A stretch of 32,275 bases of DNA from Bacteroides cellulosilyticus DSM 14838 (GCF_000158035.1 NZ_EQ973491.1:894875-927149), one strand, 5' to 3'. Counted from the stretch's first letter, positions 9,310 to 17,793 are shown. Translations and numbers: made by a program. The notes: generated from the letters alone by a model not told the origin.

Positions 9310-9514
9310 TCCTGATGGATTTGTCGCCGGTGCTTTCATTGAAAGTAGCACCTGAGAAGCATCCCAGTCCGCAACTTTCCAGCTGCTTGTCGTCTATGCC
9401 ACCTTGCAGGTCGAACAATTCGTCCATATTCAGCAATTCTTCTTGAGAATAGTTCTCATCTTGAGGTGTTCCCTGACGTTGGTTGTCACCCTTAGCGGAA
9501 TTTTTAGTTTTCAT
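9302..9514 (-). CDS. double-glycine RiPP precursor peptide (locus 1)
   Basis: 70 residues. The N-terminal 39 form a hydrophilic leader ending in ELFDLQGG (Gly38-Gly39), a classical double-glycine site for the C39 peptidase encoded two genes upstream. The 31-residue core starts IDDKQLESCGLGCFSGATF, with only two cysteines (48 and 52, C-x3-C) and several Ser/Thr. The gene follows the HlyD-type gene after 8 bp and overlaps the radical SAM start by 8 bp, so maturase translation is probably coupled to it. The radical SAM neighbour suggests crosslinking of the CGLGC segment. I do not recognise the mature peptide. Confidence 0.82.
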   Translation of the reverse strand: MKTKNSAKGDNQRQGTPQDENYSQEELLNMDELFDLQGGIDDKQLESCGLGCFSGATFNESTGDKSIRNE

Positions 9515-9522
9515 GATGTTGA

Positions 9523-10662
9523 TTATTTAGAGGTTAATTGATAAAGCGGGGTGAATATGCGGCTCAGTATGCTCCGGTCCGATGTGATGATTTCGGCTTT
9601 TCCGGATAGACCTATCTCATACTCTATTTCATCTTTGGTTGTGGTATTCAGTCCATAGGGGAAATTGATTTCCACTGCGTAGTTTTTGCTGTAAGGAACG
9701 TAGGCGATAGAAGCCACTTCGCCGGTGAGATATCCGTAAGTATGCACCGGATACTTCTTCAAAGCGATGTTCACTTTATCTCCGGTCCGTATTTCCGCAA
9801 CCTCTTCCTGCGAGAGCTTGATGCGCCCTGTAGGCTGCCCTTTCTGTTCCGATACTACGGAGCATACGGTGTCACCTTCATTTATCACATTGCTTATTCC
9901 CCAGCTTTTCCCCAGAATCACGGTTCCGTTGCTGCTGCTTTTAATCAGGTATCTGGCTTCCCACATCTTCAGGCTGTTAATCATGTTCTCGTATGCCAGT
10001 TCCAGTGTTCTCCGGTTTAGTGCCAATTCTTTTTTATGTTCCATTCTCAGGTCGAAGAGTTGGCGCCTGACACTCAGAATATTCATTTCATTCTTTTCGG
10101 GCTGTTTCTCCAGTATGGCCAGTTCCTCTTTCAGGAATCTTTCTTTCTGCCGGAAGATGTCGAATTCATCATAAATCATGCACGTACGCACGGCATCTGT
10201 GAATTGTCCGTAAGCTCCGGTCATTTCACCCATGATGAGGTCGAACGGAAAACGGTTCAGGTACTTTATCTCGTTTGTGCGGTAATATGCCTCCACGTCT
10301 CCCAGCACACGGCTGAATTTCTTTACATCCTCCATAGAGGCTGCATTACGCAGAATACCCAACGTATCATTGCGCTTCACCTGCTGCCGGTCTTCCACGA
10401 AAAATCGGTCTATGATTCCCGACTGTCCCACCGTTATCCATGCTGTTTTTGATAAGTCGTCGATGGTAACGCCTGTCTTCACGGTGTCCGGATAGGAGAA
10501 CAGGGCGGCGAAGATAATTAATAATCCGATAAGCCCGTAGATGATATGACTTCCCGTATGTATCAGCCAGTTGGGCATATCGCCCAGTATGTCGTTATTT
10601 TCGCGATTGTAGAGTTCCACTTTGTCCGCTTCCTTGTCTTCCGGTTTGTAGATTTCTTCCAT
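9523..10662 (-). CDS. HlyD-type membrane fusion protein of peptide exporter
   Basis: 379 residues. A short cytoplasmic start is followed by one membrane segment (IIYGLIGLLIIFAALFSYP, about residues 40-60). A periplasmic region then has split lipoyl/barrel-sandwich halves (AWITVGQSGIIDRFFVEDRQ and SSSNGTVILGKSWGISNVIN) around a helical hairpin (about 110-235), and a beta-rich end follows. This is the layout of adaptors that link C39 peptidase ABC exporters to the outer envelope. It begins 16 nt after the ABC gene and ends 8 nt before the precursor. No TolC-like outer membrane channel is encoded beside it. Confidence 0.85.
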   Translation of the reverse strand: MEEIYKPEDKEADKVELYNRENNDILGDMPNWLIHTGSHIIYGLIGLLIIFAALFSYPDTVKTGVTIDDLSKTAWITVGQSGIIDRFFVEDRQQVKRNDTLGILRNAASMEDVKKFSRVLGDVEAYYRTNEIKYLNRFPFDLIMGEMTGAYGQFTDAVRTCMIYDEFDIFRQKERFLKEELAILEKQPEKNEMNILSVRRQLFDLRMEHKKELALNRRTLELAYENMINSLKMWEARYLIKSSSNGTVILGKSWGISNVINEGDTVCSVVSEQKGQPTGRIKLSQEEVAEIRTGDKVNIALKKYPVHTYGYLTGEVASIAYVPYSKNYAVEINFPYGLNTTTKDEIEYEIGLSGKAEIITSDRSILSRIFTPLYQLTSK

Positions 10663-10678
10663 GCGTGCTCCTCCATTT

Positions 10679-12880
10679 TTAGGCGTTCAGTTCCAGTTGG
10701 TTTTTCACTAAGCGGTAGTAATCTCCCTGTTGGGATATCAGCGAGTCGTGGTTGCCCTGTTCGGTGATGTTGCCATCCTTTAGCACTACAATCTGGTCGG
10801 CATTGCGCACGGTGCTGAGGCGATGGGCTACGATTACTACTGTACGGTCTTTGAAAAACTGGTCCAGATTCCGCTGGATTGTTTTCTCATTGTCCGTGTC
10901 CAGTGCATTGGTGGCTTCGTCAAAGAAGAGGTAATCGGGGTTGCGGTAAATGGCTCTGGCTATCAGTATCCGCTGCTTCTGTCCCTGGCTCACACCTTGC
11001 CCGGTGTTACCTATCCGGGTGTTATACTTCAGGGGCAGGGTCTCGATGAAGCTGCGTATATTTGCCATATCTACGGCATAAAGCAGTTTCTTTTTGTCCA
11101 CGGTGTCATCTTCGGGAGCGATGTTGTTGGCTATGGTGTCGTTGAAGATAAATCCTTCCTGCATGACGACCCCGCAGTGCTTGCGCCATTGCTTGAAGCT
11201 CAGGTCTTGCAGCGACTGCCCGCCTATGCACACCTTTCCTTCCGTGGGTGGATAGAAACCCAGTATCAGTTTTATCAATGTTGTTTTTCCGCTTCCACTT
11301 AGCCCTACGATGGCGGTAGTCTTTCCGGCCGGAATGTCCAGTGATATCCCTTTGATAATCTTCTTCGACTTTTCCGAACCATACGTGAAGAACACATCTT
11401 GCAGTTGTATGGACTGGTTGCCGGATATTTGTTCGTCGCTGTCCGGTCCCTTGTCTTCCTCCTCGTTGGGCTTGCTGTGTATCTCTCCCAGCCGTTCCAG
11501 ACTGAGTTGAGCGTCCTGCGCTTGCTGCATGAAGGATACGAACTGTTCTATCGGGCCTTGCATCTGACCAATGATGTACTGTATGGATAACATGATACCC
11601 AGTGTGATGTCTCCATTCAGTACGGCGGTGGCGGAGAGCACGGTAATAAGTATATTTTTCACCTCATTGATGAGCACGGCACCTACTTGCTGCCATTGCC
11701 CCAGATTGAGCGATTTGATGTTGATATGAAACAGGGAAGCCTGTATGTTTTCCCATTCCCACCTTTTCTGCTGTTCGCATCCCAGCAATTTGATGTCCTG
11801 CATACCGTATATCATTTGCATCAGGTTGTCCTGATTGACGGACATCTGTTCGAAGTTCTTCCGGTTGAGGTCGGCACGTTTGCGCATGAAGAGCTTCACC
11901 CAGCCTACGTAGAGGATACTGAAAAGGAGAAAGAGCAGGAAAATCTTCAGGTTGTACATGGCAAGCACTCCACCGAAGATGATGATGGTGATAGTTGCAA
12001 ACAGGATGCTCAGTACGGACTGGGTGAGGAACATCTCTATACGTTTATGATCTTCGATGCGGCGAATCAGGTCGCCGGCCAGCTTGCTGTCGAAGAACCG
12101 CATGGGTAGGCGCATCAGTTTGACGAGGAAGTCCGATATCAAGGCTACATTGACGCGCGTACTGATGTGCAGCAAGATACAGCGTCGTATGACCTCAATC
12201 AGTGTGCGGCTGAATACCAGCATCAGTTGGGCCACCAATATCAGTTGAATAAAGTTCAGGTTACGATGCCCGATACCCTGGTCTACGATGGTTTGCGTCA
12301 GGAAGGGGAAAGCGAGTTGCAATACACTGCCTGCCAACAGGCCTATAATCAACTGAACTATCATTTTCCGGTAAGGGTGTACGTATCGCAGCAGATGCCA
12401 TAGCGATATGCCTTCGTACTTGATGGGAGTTGTGTCATAGAATTGCGGGGTTACCTCAAGCAGCATGGCTATTCCTTTCTCTATGCCTCCTTGCGAGGTG
12501 CTTATCCAGCATTTCTTCAGTTCCTCTTCTTCATATTTCAGTAATCCGTAAGCCGGATCGGCAATATAAAAGTAGGTTTTCCCTTTCTTCTGAACAATAT
12601 TGTAGAGCACCACGAAGTGTATCTGATTCCAGTGCAGTATGCACGGTAGTCTGGACTGCTGTTTCAGCTTGTCGATGGTGGTACGAATGCCTGTGGCACG
12701 CATACCGATGCTGGTGGCTGCTTCACTGATGCCTTGCATATTCACTCCGGTGCGTTGTATGAATGATTGTTCGCGCAGTTGTTGCACGGAGAATTTCTTT
12801 CCGTGATATCTGGCTATCATTCTCAAGCACGAGGGCCCGCAATCCATGCTGTCCAGTTGTTTATAGAAAGGGAATTTCAT
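10679..12880 (-). CDS. C39 peptidase-containing ABC exporter (peptide cleavage and export)
   Basis: 733 residues in the order peptidase, six-helix membrane domain, ATPase. The C39 domain (1-~140) keeps its catalytic Cys14 (MDCGPSC), His88 (IHFVVLY) and Asp108 (YIADPAYG), so it should cut leaders after Gly-Gly. The membrane domain spans roughly 165-450. The ATPase has Walker A GLSGSGKTT, a signature reading GVSQGQKQR instead of LSGGQ, Walker B YLFFDEATNALD and the switch His in IVAHRLSTV. It starts 12 nt after the small HTH gene. It is the only such exporter in the window, so it may also serve the second precursor at 20656. Confidence 0.93.
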   Translation of the reverse strand: MKFPFYKQLDSMDCGPSCLRMIARYHGKKFSVQQLREQSFIQRTGVNMQGISEAATSIGMRATGIRTTIDKLKQQSRLPCILHWNQIHFVVLYNIVQKKGKTYFYIADPAYGLLKYEEEELKKCWISTSQGGIEKGIAMLLEVTPQFYDTTPIKYEGISLWHLLRYVHPYRKMIVQLIIGLLAGSVLQLAFPFLTQTIVDQGIGHRNLNFIQLILVAQLMLVFSRTLIEVIRRCILLHISTRVNVALISDFLVKLMRLPMRFFDSKLAGDLIRRIEDHKRIEMFLTQSVLSILFATITIIIFGGVLAMYNLKIFLLFLLFSILYVGWVKLFMRKRADLNRKNFEQMSVNQDNLMQMIYGMQDIKLLGCEQQKRWEWENIQASLFHINIKSLNLGQWQQVGAVLINEVKNILITVLSATAVLNGDITLGIMLSIQYIIGQMQGPIEQFVSFMQQAQDAQLSLERLGEIHSKPNEEEDKGPDSDEQISGNQSIQLQDVFFTYGSEKSKKIIKGISLDIPAGKTTAIVGLSGSGKTTLIKLILGFYPPTEGKVCIGGQSLQDLSFKQWRKHCGVVMQEGFIFNDTIANNIAPEDDTVDKKKLLYAVDMANIRSFIETLPLKYNTRIGNTGQGVSQGQKQRILIARAIYRNPDYLFFDEATNALDTDNEKTIQRNLDQFFKDRTVVIVAHRLSTVRNADQIVVLKDGNITEQGNHDSLISQQGDYYRLVKNQLELNA

Positions 12881-12892
12881 AGTAGGCTGGTT

Positions 12893-13156
12893 TTATTGAT
12901 TCTGAAATCGCTGGCAATTGTTGCAACATTCTCCACCCATCAGGGTGCAGAAATCCTTCTCTCCATAGTAGTATGTCTGGCTATAGCAGCTATAGAGTAT
13001 TTCTAACATCAAGTCTTTGCGCAGAAAGTTTAGATACTCGAAGAGGGCGGATCGGGATAGATTCAGCTTTTGGGCAAATTTTTCCGGCGTACCTGTACGT
13101 CGATGTGCAATCAGCGTATTCATATAAATGATTTTCTGTAAGTCGACATTTTTCAT
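12893..13156 (-). CDS. small helix-turn-helix protein with C-terminal cysteine cluster
   Basis: 87 residues. Residues ~20-47 (GTPEKFAQKLNLSRSALFEY) look like a helix-turn-helix. The C-terminus contains CTLMGGECCNNCQRF with four clustered cysteines, possibly a metal site. It is the first gene of the tight minus-strand run leading into the exporter (12 nt gap), so it may be a local regulator. It also contains a Gly-Gly close to the cysteines, but the preceding sequence is not leader-like, so I do not call it a precursor. Function is unproven. Confidence 0.65.
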   Translation of the reverse strand: MKNVDLQKIIYMNTLIAHRRTGTPEKFAQKLNLSRSALFEYLNFLRKDLMLEILYSCYSQTYYYGEKDFCTLMGGECCNNCQRFQNQ

Positions 13157-13199
13157 AATGGTGTGTTTTTAGTATTATAATAAGAAGAGGGAGAAAAGA

Positions 13200-13234
13200 A
13201 AAAGGAGAGGCTTCATAAGTCTGTCTCTCCTTTT
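13200..13234 (-). terminator. terminator after the DUF3244-type gene
   Basis: Stem AAAAGGAGAG (13200-13209) pairs with CTCTCCTTTT (13225-13234) with a 15-nt loop. The minus-strand 3' side continues as a U-rich tract. No clear promoter is seen between it and the HTH gene, so partial read-through may drive the RiPP operon. Confidence 0.75.
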
Positions 13235-13240
13235 CCATAG

Positions 13241-13624
13241 TTAAAGCTGAAATATACCTTGCAAGTAACCACCGTAATTATTGCTGATTTCAATCGTGTA
13301 ACTACCTTGAGGTAAGCTGTCGAGAGGAATGGAAACAAAAGATGCTTCGGGGGCTGCAATATCACACTGCCATACGGGTTGGCCATTGGCGTTGACAATG
13401 GTGATATTTATGTCATAGTCAGGGGAGGTGCATTCCAAAATTAGCTGGTCACCGCTGATGGAGGCGGTGAAGGGGATGGGAGAGAGGCTTCTTGTTTTTG
13501 TATTCCATTCTCCTTCAAAGCAGATTTCTGATTCAGTGGGAGTGTTTTTTATTCCCGCTTGTATTGGCAAGCTACTTATAATAAAGAGCATGCAGATTGA
13601 TAAATAACATACATAGTTTCTCAT
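13241..13624 (-). CDS. DUF3244-type secreted small protein
   Basis: 127 residues with a signal peptide (MRNYVCYLSICMLFIISSLP). An all-beta domain follows, with features of the Bacteroidales DUF3244 group: DINITIVNANGQPVWQ, a proline/serine-rich loop, SLPQGSYTIEI and a C-terminal YGGYLQGIF. This resembles a secretion-type or Ig-like beta sandwich; its role is unknown. Such proteins are often found beside C39-type peptide loci and TPR regulators in Bacteroides (recollection, not tested). A -7 box lies 28 nt before the start and a terminator follows the stop directly. Confidence 0.75.
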   Translation of the reverse strand: MRNYVCYLSICMLFIISSLPIQAGIKNTPTESEICFEGEWNTKTRSLSPIPFTASISGDQLILECTSPDYDINITIVNANGQPVWQCDIAAPEASFVSIPLDSLPQGSYTIEISNNYGGYLQGIFQL

Positions 13625-13652
13625 AATTGTTTGTCTTTTGATTTTCTGAAAA

Positions 13653-13660
13653 CAAATTTA
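13653..13660 (-). promoter_or_regulatory. -7 box of the DUF3244-type gene
   Basis: The minus strand reads TAAATTTG (TAnnTTTG), 28 nt before the ATG. The -33 position has no TTTG, which suggests that an activator is needed. Confidence 0.6.
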
Positions 13661-13680
13661 GCGGTTAATTATTGAATTGT

Positions 13681-13704
13681 TATGGACACAATATGGACAT
13701 ATTG
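13681..13704 (-). promoter_or_regulatory. candidate activator site upstream of the DUF3244 promoter
   Basis: TATGGACA occurs twice 11 bp apart (13681, 13692). The second copy sits inside a perfect inverted repeat, CAATATGGACATATTG (13689-13704). The site lies just upstream of where the -33 element would be. A further TGGACA occurs at 13759. Confidence 0.4.
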
Positions 13705-13773
13705 ATCTTGATAACTCTCTAATAAATAGAAAAGTATGAAAAAACTTTTATTCGAATCTGGACATGCTATGAT

Positions 13774-15489
13774 TTAATACTCCCATATCCAGATATCAAT
13801 GAGTTGTGATTTGTCGAAGCTGTCTCCAAGTTCCTTTATGATCTGCTCTTTGATTCGTTGTTTTCGTTTAGAGACAGAGGCCGGAGAAATATTCAGTATC
13901 TCTGCCATGTTGGATACAGAAATACGCAACTTAATAAGGCAACATACTTGCAGGTCATTATTGGTGAATGATGGGAATTGTTCTTTTAGGCGGAGGGTGA
14001 AGTTGTTGTATAGCTTATTTATATTTTCTTCCACTTCCGCCCATTGAACGATTGTGAGTTGTTTGGGTGATTTTATGAGAGAATCCAATGGCTTGATATA
14101 TGGAATTAGTAATTTGCACAAGAATTCTTCACGGTTACGCAAGCGTGAATTTTCTTCTGCTATAGCATCGAAAGACGTTAATTGCGTTTTGAGTTTTCCT
14201 TGCATGTTTTGTGAATATTCCGCCATGTTCTGTTGTAGTAGAATAGTTTCTTTTTGTAGATTCTCATTCCTTTTTTTGAGTTCATTCAATCCGTTTTGTT
14301 GCTCCATCATTGTTTCATGCAATCCTTCGTTTGCAGCCAACTGTTCAGAGAGTTGCATTATATGTACTCTATTCTGCGCCATTTGCATTTCATTTTCATG
14401 TATTTGCAGGCTGTAGATACGAAGCTGTTCTTCCTGCATCTGGATGGTACGTTCTTTTTGTATCAACTTACGCTGATAGAGGAAAATCAGGCATGCTATG
14501 ACTATTACTATAAATAATAGAATATATAAGTTGTTTCGTATAATCTGTTCGTTTTCTATTTGCAATGTTTTTTTTTCGTTCAATAGCTTTTCATGATCAT
14601 ACTTTTCTTTCATTGCTATGATTTCTTTGCCATGTTTTATTTTGGTAATTGAATCTATGTATGTGTAGAACTTGTCACAATATGTCATAGCTTTGGCGTA
14701 ATTCTGGGGTATAGTACGATTGAGATAATACAGTGATTGATATGCACCACATGCCGTATATATATTATCTGAGGTAGCAGCTCTGTCAAGATAATATTGA
14801 GCAGAATCGTTTATTTTTAACTGACGATAGATATTTCCCACTGTTAGATAGTTTTGTAGAGATTCATTTTCTTTATTTGTATGTAGGGCTTCCAAAGCAT
14901 ATATAAGAGCTTGCTTGTTATTTTGTATACGTACGTGAACGCTGGCAAGTTCATTGAGAATGCCTGGTGTTAGGAGTTGTTTATCGTCTGCCTCTTTTGC
15001 TATTTTAATGGCAGCTTCGTAATAATCAATAGCTTTATCCATATCAGGCTTAATTGAATAAGCTCTACCGATATATGATAAAGATAAGGCAATGTATCTT
15101 TTATTATTTGATAGTTTTGCAAAATCATAAGCCTTCTGGTAAGCAGATGTTGCATAATCTACTAAAGAGCGGTATGCATATATATGTCCTATTTCGGCAT
15201 GTATTAAATGTGCCAATTGATAATCTTCCGTCTTTTCTATCTCTGTAGCAGCTTCTAAATAACATTTCAGAGCGGTTTCAGCATCGTGTTTCTCATCATT
15301 ATAATATATACCTTCCAAATATCCTGCAAGTGCTTTTCTCTGTGGATTTTCTTTTTGTTGAAAATACTTATAGCCAATTGATATTAAGCTGTCAGATTCC
15401 AATTCTACATAATTCTTTATTTTCGCTTGCGATACTAGCAGACACCACGTTGCATATTGATATTTATCAGTAACCTTGGGTGGTGTCAT
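13774..15489 (-). CDS. TPR / membrane / coiled-coil / HTH regulator, main part (571 aa)
   Basis: 571 residues. TPR-like helices run from ~10 to 285 (pairs such as AYQKAYDFAKLSNNKRYIAL). One membrane helix follows at ~320-338 (NLYILLFIVIVIACLIFLYQ), then a long coiled coil (~341-455) and a C-terminal LuxR-like helix-turn-helix at ~508-552 (SVSNMAEILNISPASVSKRK). Bacteroides has many proteins of this layout that sense in the periplasm and bind DNA in the cytoplasm. The normal lipoprotein N-terminus is missing here and lies in the preceding frame (15486-15653). The ATG overlaps that ORF's stop (ATGA). It may control the DUF3244/RiPP genes directly downstream. Confidence 0.8.
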   Translation of the reverse strand: MTPPKVTDKYQYATWCLLVSQAKIKNYVELESDSLISIGYKYFQQKENPQRKALAGYLEGIYYNDEKHDAETALKCYLEAATEIEKTEDYQLAHLIHAEIGHIYAYRSLVDYATSAYQKAYDFAKLSNNKRYIALSLSYIGRAYSIKPDMDKAIDYYEAAIKIAKEADDKQLLTPGILNELASVHVRIQNNKQALIYALEALHTNKENESLQNYLTVGNIYRQLKINDSAQYYLDRAATSDNIYTACGAYQSLYYLNRTIPQNYAKAMTYCDKFYTYIDSITKIKHGKEIIAMKEKYDHEKLLNEKKTLQIENEQIIRNNLYILLFIVIVIACLIFLYQRKLIQKERTIQMQEEQLRIYSLQIHENEMQMAQNRVHIMQLSEQLAANEGLHETMMEQQNGLNELKKRNENLQKETILLQQNMAEYSQNMQGKLKTQLTSFDAIAEENSRLRNREEFLCKLLIPYIKPLDSLIKSPKQLTIVQWAEVEENINKLYNNFTLRLKEQFPSFTNNDLQVCCLIKLRISVSNMAEILNISPASVSKRKQRIKEQIIKELGDSFDKSQLIDIWIWEY

Positions 15490-15653
15490 TTTTCAAGAAT
15501 ATGTAGTGCGCTGTCGGGATATGCATACATACAATTTTCTGCTTGCGCCAGTTCAGGAAGTAGAGTTGGTGAAGATTCCGTGTGGGTGTTTGTGCATGAT
15601 AGTACAAGTAAAATCCCCCAGATACAAACAATATATTTATTAGATAAAAGCAT
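15486..15653 (-). CDS. lipoprotein N-terminus split from the TPR/HTH regulator (55 aa)
   Basis: 55 residues in the frame before the 571-aa ORF: a signal peptide ending in a lipobox-like LVLSC (Cys20), then ELAQAENCMYAYPDSALHIL, which matches the usual start of Bacteroides TPR lipoprotein regulators (AE...PDSAL..L). The stop TGA overlaps the next ATG (ATGA) in a run of five A residues (15489-15493 on the plus strand as T5). One extra A would fuse LEK to MTPPKV and give a 626-residue protein. The break may be a frameshift mutation, a slippage switch, a sequencing error, or less likely two coupled polypeptides. Confidence 0.65.
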   Translation of the reverse strand: MLLSNKYIVCIWGILLVLSCTNTHTESSPTLLPELAQAENCMYAYPDSALHILEK

Positions 15654-15871
15654 AGTAGTAATCTATTTGAAAGCAAAAATAAATTATTTCTTTAAAAAAG
15701 CAAAATGTTGTACTACATTCTTTCATCCGTCACTTCATTTTTTTTGATATGTATAATGAATCGTTTACCACGGGGTAACGTTGGAGCTACGAAGTTTAGT
15801 GAATTACTAATCCTCTCTTTTATTCCAATACATGTTATTAGATATAAAATAATATAATTCATCTAATAAAA

Positions 15872-15903
15872 ATCCTTATTTTGAAAATTAAAGGATATAT
15901 TTG
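15872..15903 (+). promoter_or_regulatory. promoter -7 box and overlapping inverted repeat for the RloA/RloB pair
   Basis: TATATTTG (15896-15903) is a good -7 box, 30 nt before the ATG. The inverted repeat ATCCTT (15872-15877) / AAGGAT (15891-15896), with TTTTGAAAA in the middle, abuts it and could be a repressor site or a small hairpin. Confidence 0.5.
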
Positions 15904-15933
15904 TGATAATTTCTCAAATAAATAGGTTAAGAT

Positions 15934-17154
15934 ATGATTATTCAATTTACAATAGGGAACTTCCTGTCTTTCAAAGAACAATCTACATTGTCATTAGCAG
16001 CATCAGCTTTGAAAGAAATACAGGTTCCGGCTGAAGATATAATCTTTAGCGTAGGCGTTACCGGATTATCATTGATGAAGAGTGCAGTTGTTTACGGTGC
16101 TAATGCATCCGGCAAATCCAATTTCATTAAGGCATTTGAATTCTTTAAGTGGTATGTGATAAACTCATCGAAGGATATTCAAGCAGGAGAACGTATTAAT
16201 ATAGAAAGTTTTCGGTTAAACTCGCTTACTGCGGGTGAACCGAGTTATTTTGAAGCAATATTCTGTGATGAAGATAATCAATATCGTTATGGGTTTGAAG
16301 CCGATAACTCATTGGTACATTCAGAATGGCTCTATCAAAAAGCTAATAAAAAGAGGGCTAAAGAGGTGGAGTTATTCTACCGGGAAAAAGATAGCTTCGA
16401 CATTCATACTAAGTTTGTCGTTGGTAAAGAACTGGCAGGTAAACGAATGGTGAGAGCAAATGCATTATTGCTTTCTGTTGCAGCGCAATTCAATGATCCG
16501 ATAGCAGTAGAGATCATGAAGTGGTTGAACGATACCACTATTATTTTAGGTTCCAATGATGAAAAAATATGGAGTACTGCAACCACCCAACTGGATGACA
16601 TCAGGATGAAACAGAGAATTGTAGAGTTTTCCCGTTATGCTGATTTAGGTATTGAAAATATTGAAAAAATAGATAATACGATTGTTAGTACGCATACGCA
16701 ATATGATGATGAAGGCCATGAGGTGAAAGCTATTACTTTTCCATTCAGGAAAAACGAATCGGAAGGCACGATAAAGTATTTCTCTTTGGCGTACCCTATC
16801 ATTGATGCTTTGGATAATGGAAAGCGTCTTATTATAGATGAATTTGACTCTAAGATGCATCCACTTCTTACATGTAGAATTATTGCCCTGTTTAATTCAA
16901 AAGAAACCAATCCGAAAAATGCTCAATTAATATTCACTACTCACGATACAAACTTGCTGAGTGCTAATATATTCCGACGGGATCAGATTTGGTTTACACA
17001 AAAAGACCGTTATGGAGCAACCGAACTTTATTCGTTGGCAGAATATAAAGTACGCAATGATGCCTCGTTTGAAAAAGATTACCTATCCGGCAAGTATGGA
17101 GCAATTCCAATTGTCGGAGATTTAACCCGTTTGTTTAATACACAAGAAGAATAA
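15934..17154 (+). CDS. RloA/AbiLi-like AAA-type ATPase of a phage defence pair
   Basis: 406-residue SMC/ABC-like ATPase with N-terminal FTIGNFLSFKEQSTLSL, Walker A GANASGKS (55-62), a signature-like SEGT (276-279), Walker B LIIDEFDS (D302, E303) and the switch His337 (TTHDTNLL). These features and the partner gene 3 nt downstream fit the RloA family, the ATPase half of AbiL-type abortive infection modules. Such ATPases are thought to sense infection and license a TOPRIM-like partner. The gene has its own promoter. The region is visibly AT-rich compared with the fba area, consistent with acquisition by transfer. The phage trigger cannot be inferred. Confidence 0.85.
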   Translation: MIIQFTIGNFLSFKEQSTLSLAASALKEIQVPAEDIIFSVGVTGLSLMKSAVVYGANASGKSNFIKAFEFFKWYVINSSKDIQAGERINIESFRLNSLTAGEPSYFEAIFCDEDNQYRYGFEADNSLVHSEWLYQKANKKRAKEVELFYREKDSFDIHTKFVVGKELAGKRMVRANALLLSVAAQFNDPIAVEIMKWLNDTTIILGSNDEKIWSTATTQLDDIRMKQRIVEFSRYADLGIENIEKIDNTIVSTHTQYDDEGHEVKAITFPFRKNESEGTIKYFSLAYPIIDALDNGKRLIIDEFDSKMHPLLTCRIIALFNSKETNPKNAQLIFTTHDTNLLSANIFRRDQIWFTQKDRYGATELYSLAEYKVRNDASFEKDYLSGKYGAIPIVGDLTRLFNTQEE

Positions 17155-17157
17155 ATT

Positions 17158-17793
17158 ATGACGGCTATAAGAAGGAAAAATATAAATCCGCGTATCGAAA
17201 GAAAGATAACCCGTATCAGTGGTGTGCGTGAGGTCAAACAAACATTTTTGATTATCTGTGAAGGGGTTAATACTGAGCCGGATTATTTTAATGCTTTTCG
17301 TTTGACTTCTGCTAATGTGAAAGCTGTTGGTCAAGGTATGGGGACATTATCATTAGTACAGAAAGCTATCAATATAAAAGAGCAAGACAAGCTAAAGGGG
17401 CGGATATACAATCAGAATTGGGTAGTCTTTGACAAAGATGACTTTCCTGAAAATGACTTTAATTCTGCCATTCTATTGGCACGCCAAAATGGTTTTGAAG
17501 TGGCTTATAGCAACCAGGCTTTTGAGTTTTGGTTTTTACTTCACTTTAATTTGTACCAAGGGGCTTTACATCGTTCCAAATATGAAAAGATGTTGAGTAC
17601 TTTGCTCGGATTTGCTTATACAAAGAAATCGGGCGTAAGTTCTAAAATGTTCAATGCCTTGTTTCCTAAACAAGAACAAGCCATTAAGCACGCTAAAACT
17701 ATCATGAAACAGTTTGGTGGAAATAATCCGGCACAACAAGAATCTTCTACTACTGTGTATTTGCTGGTAGAAGAGTTGAATAAATTTTTATAA
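17158..17793 (+). CDS. RloB/AbiLii-like putative nuclease effector
   Basis: 211 residues of the RloB family. Seen are the TOPRIM-like strand FLIICEGVNTEPDYF (Glu35, Glu40), an acidic WVVFDKDDF (Asp92, Asp94) and the family hallmark SNQAFEFWFLLHF (119-130, with conserved Glu, Trp and His). It starts 3 nt after the ATPase stop, so the two are translationally linked. By analogy with OLD-family and other ATPase-TOPRIM defence pairs it should be a metal-dependent nuclease held in check by its partner. This is established only by family resemblance. Confidence 0.85.
   Translation: MTAIRRKNINPRIERKITRISGVREVKQTFLIICEGVNTEPDYFNAFRLTSANVKAVGQGMGTLSLVQKAINIKEQDKLKGRIYNQNWVVFDKDDFPENDFNSAILLARQNGFEVAYSNQAFEFWFLLHFNLYQGALHRSKYEKMLSTLLGFAYTKKSGVSSKMFNALFPKQEQAIKHAKTIMKQFGGNNPAQQESSTTVYLLVEELNKFL

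Noticed and set aside
11687..12109. 140-codon plus-strand ORF opposite the ABC exporter
   Set aside because: Antisense shadow of the intact exporter membrane domain, with no promoter or domain support.
12893..13156. Small HTH/Cys protein considered as a third RiPP precursor because of GG followed by CCNNC
   Set aside because: The sequence before GG is an HTH domain rather than a leader, and the Gly-Gly is only 14 residues from the end within a cysteine cluster.
15467..15676. 69-codon minus-strand ORF with a hydrophobic start upstream of the TPR regulator
   Set aside because: It overlaps the 55-aa lipoprotein frame, which matches the regulator family's N-terminus; this frame does not.
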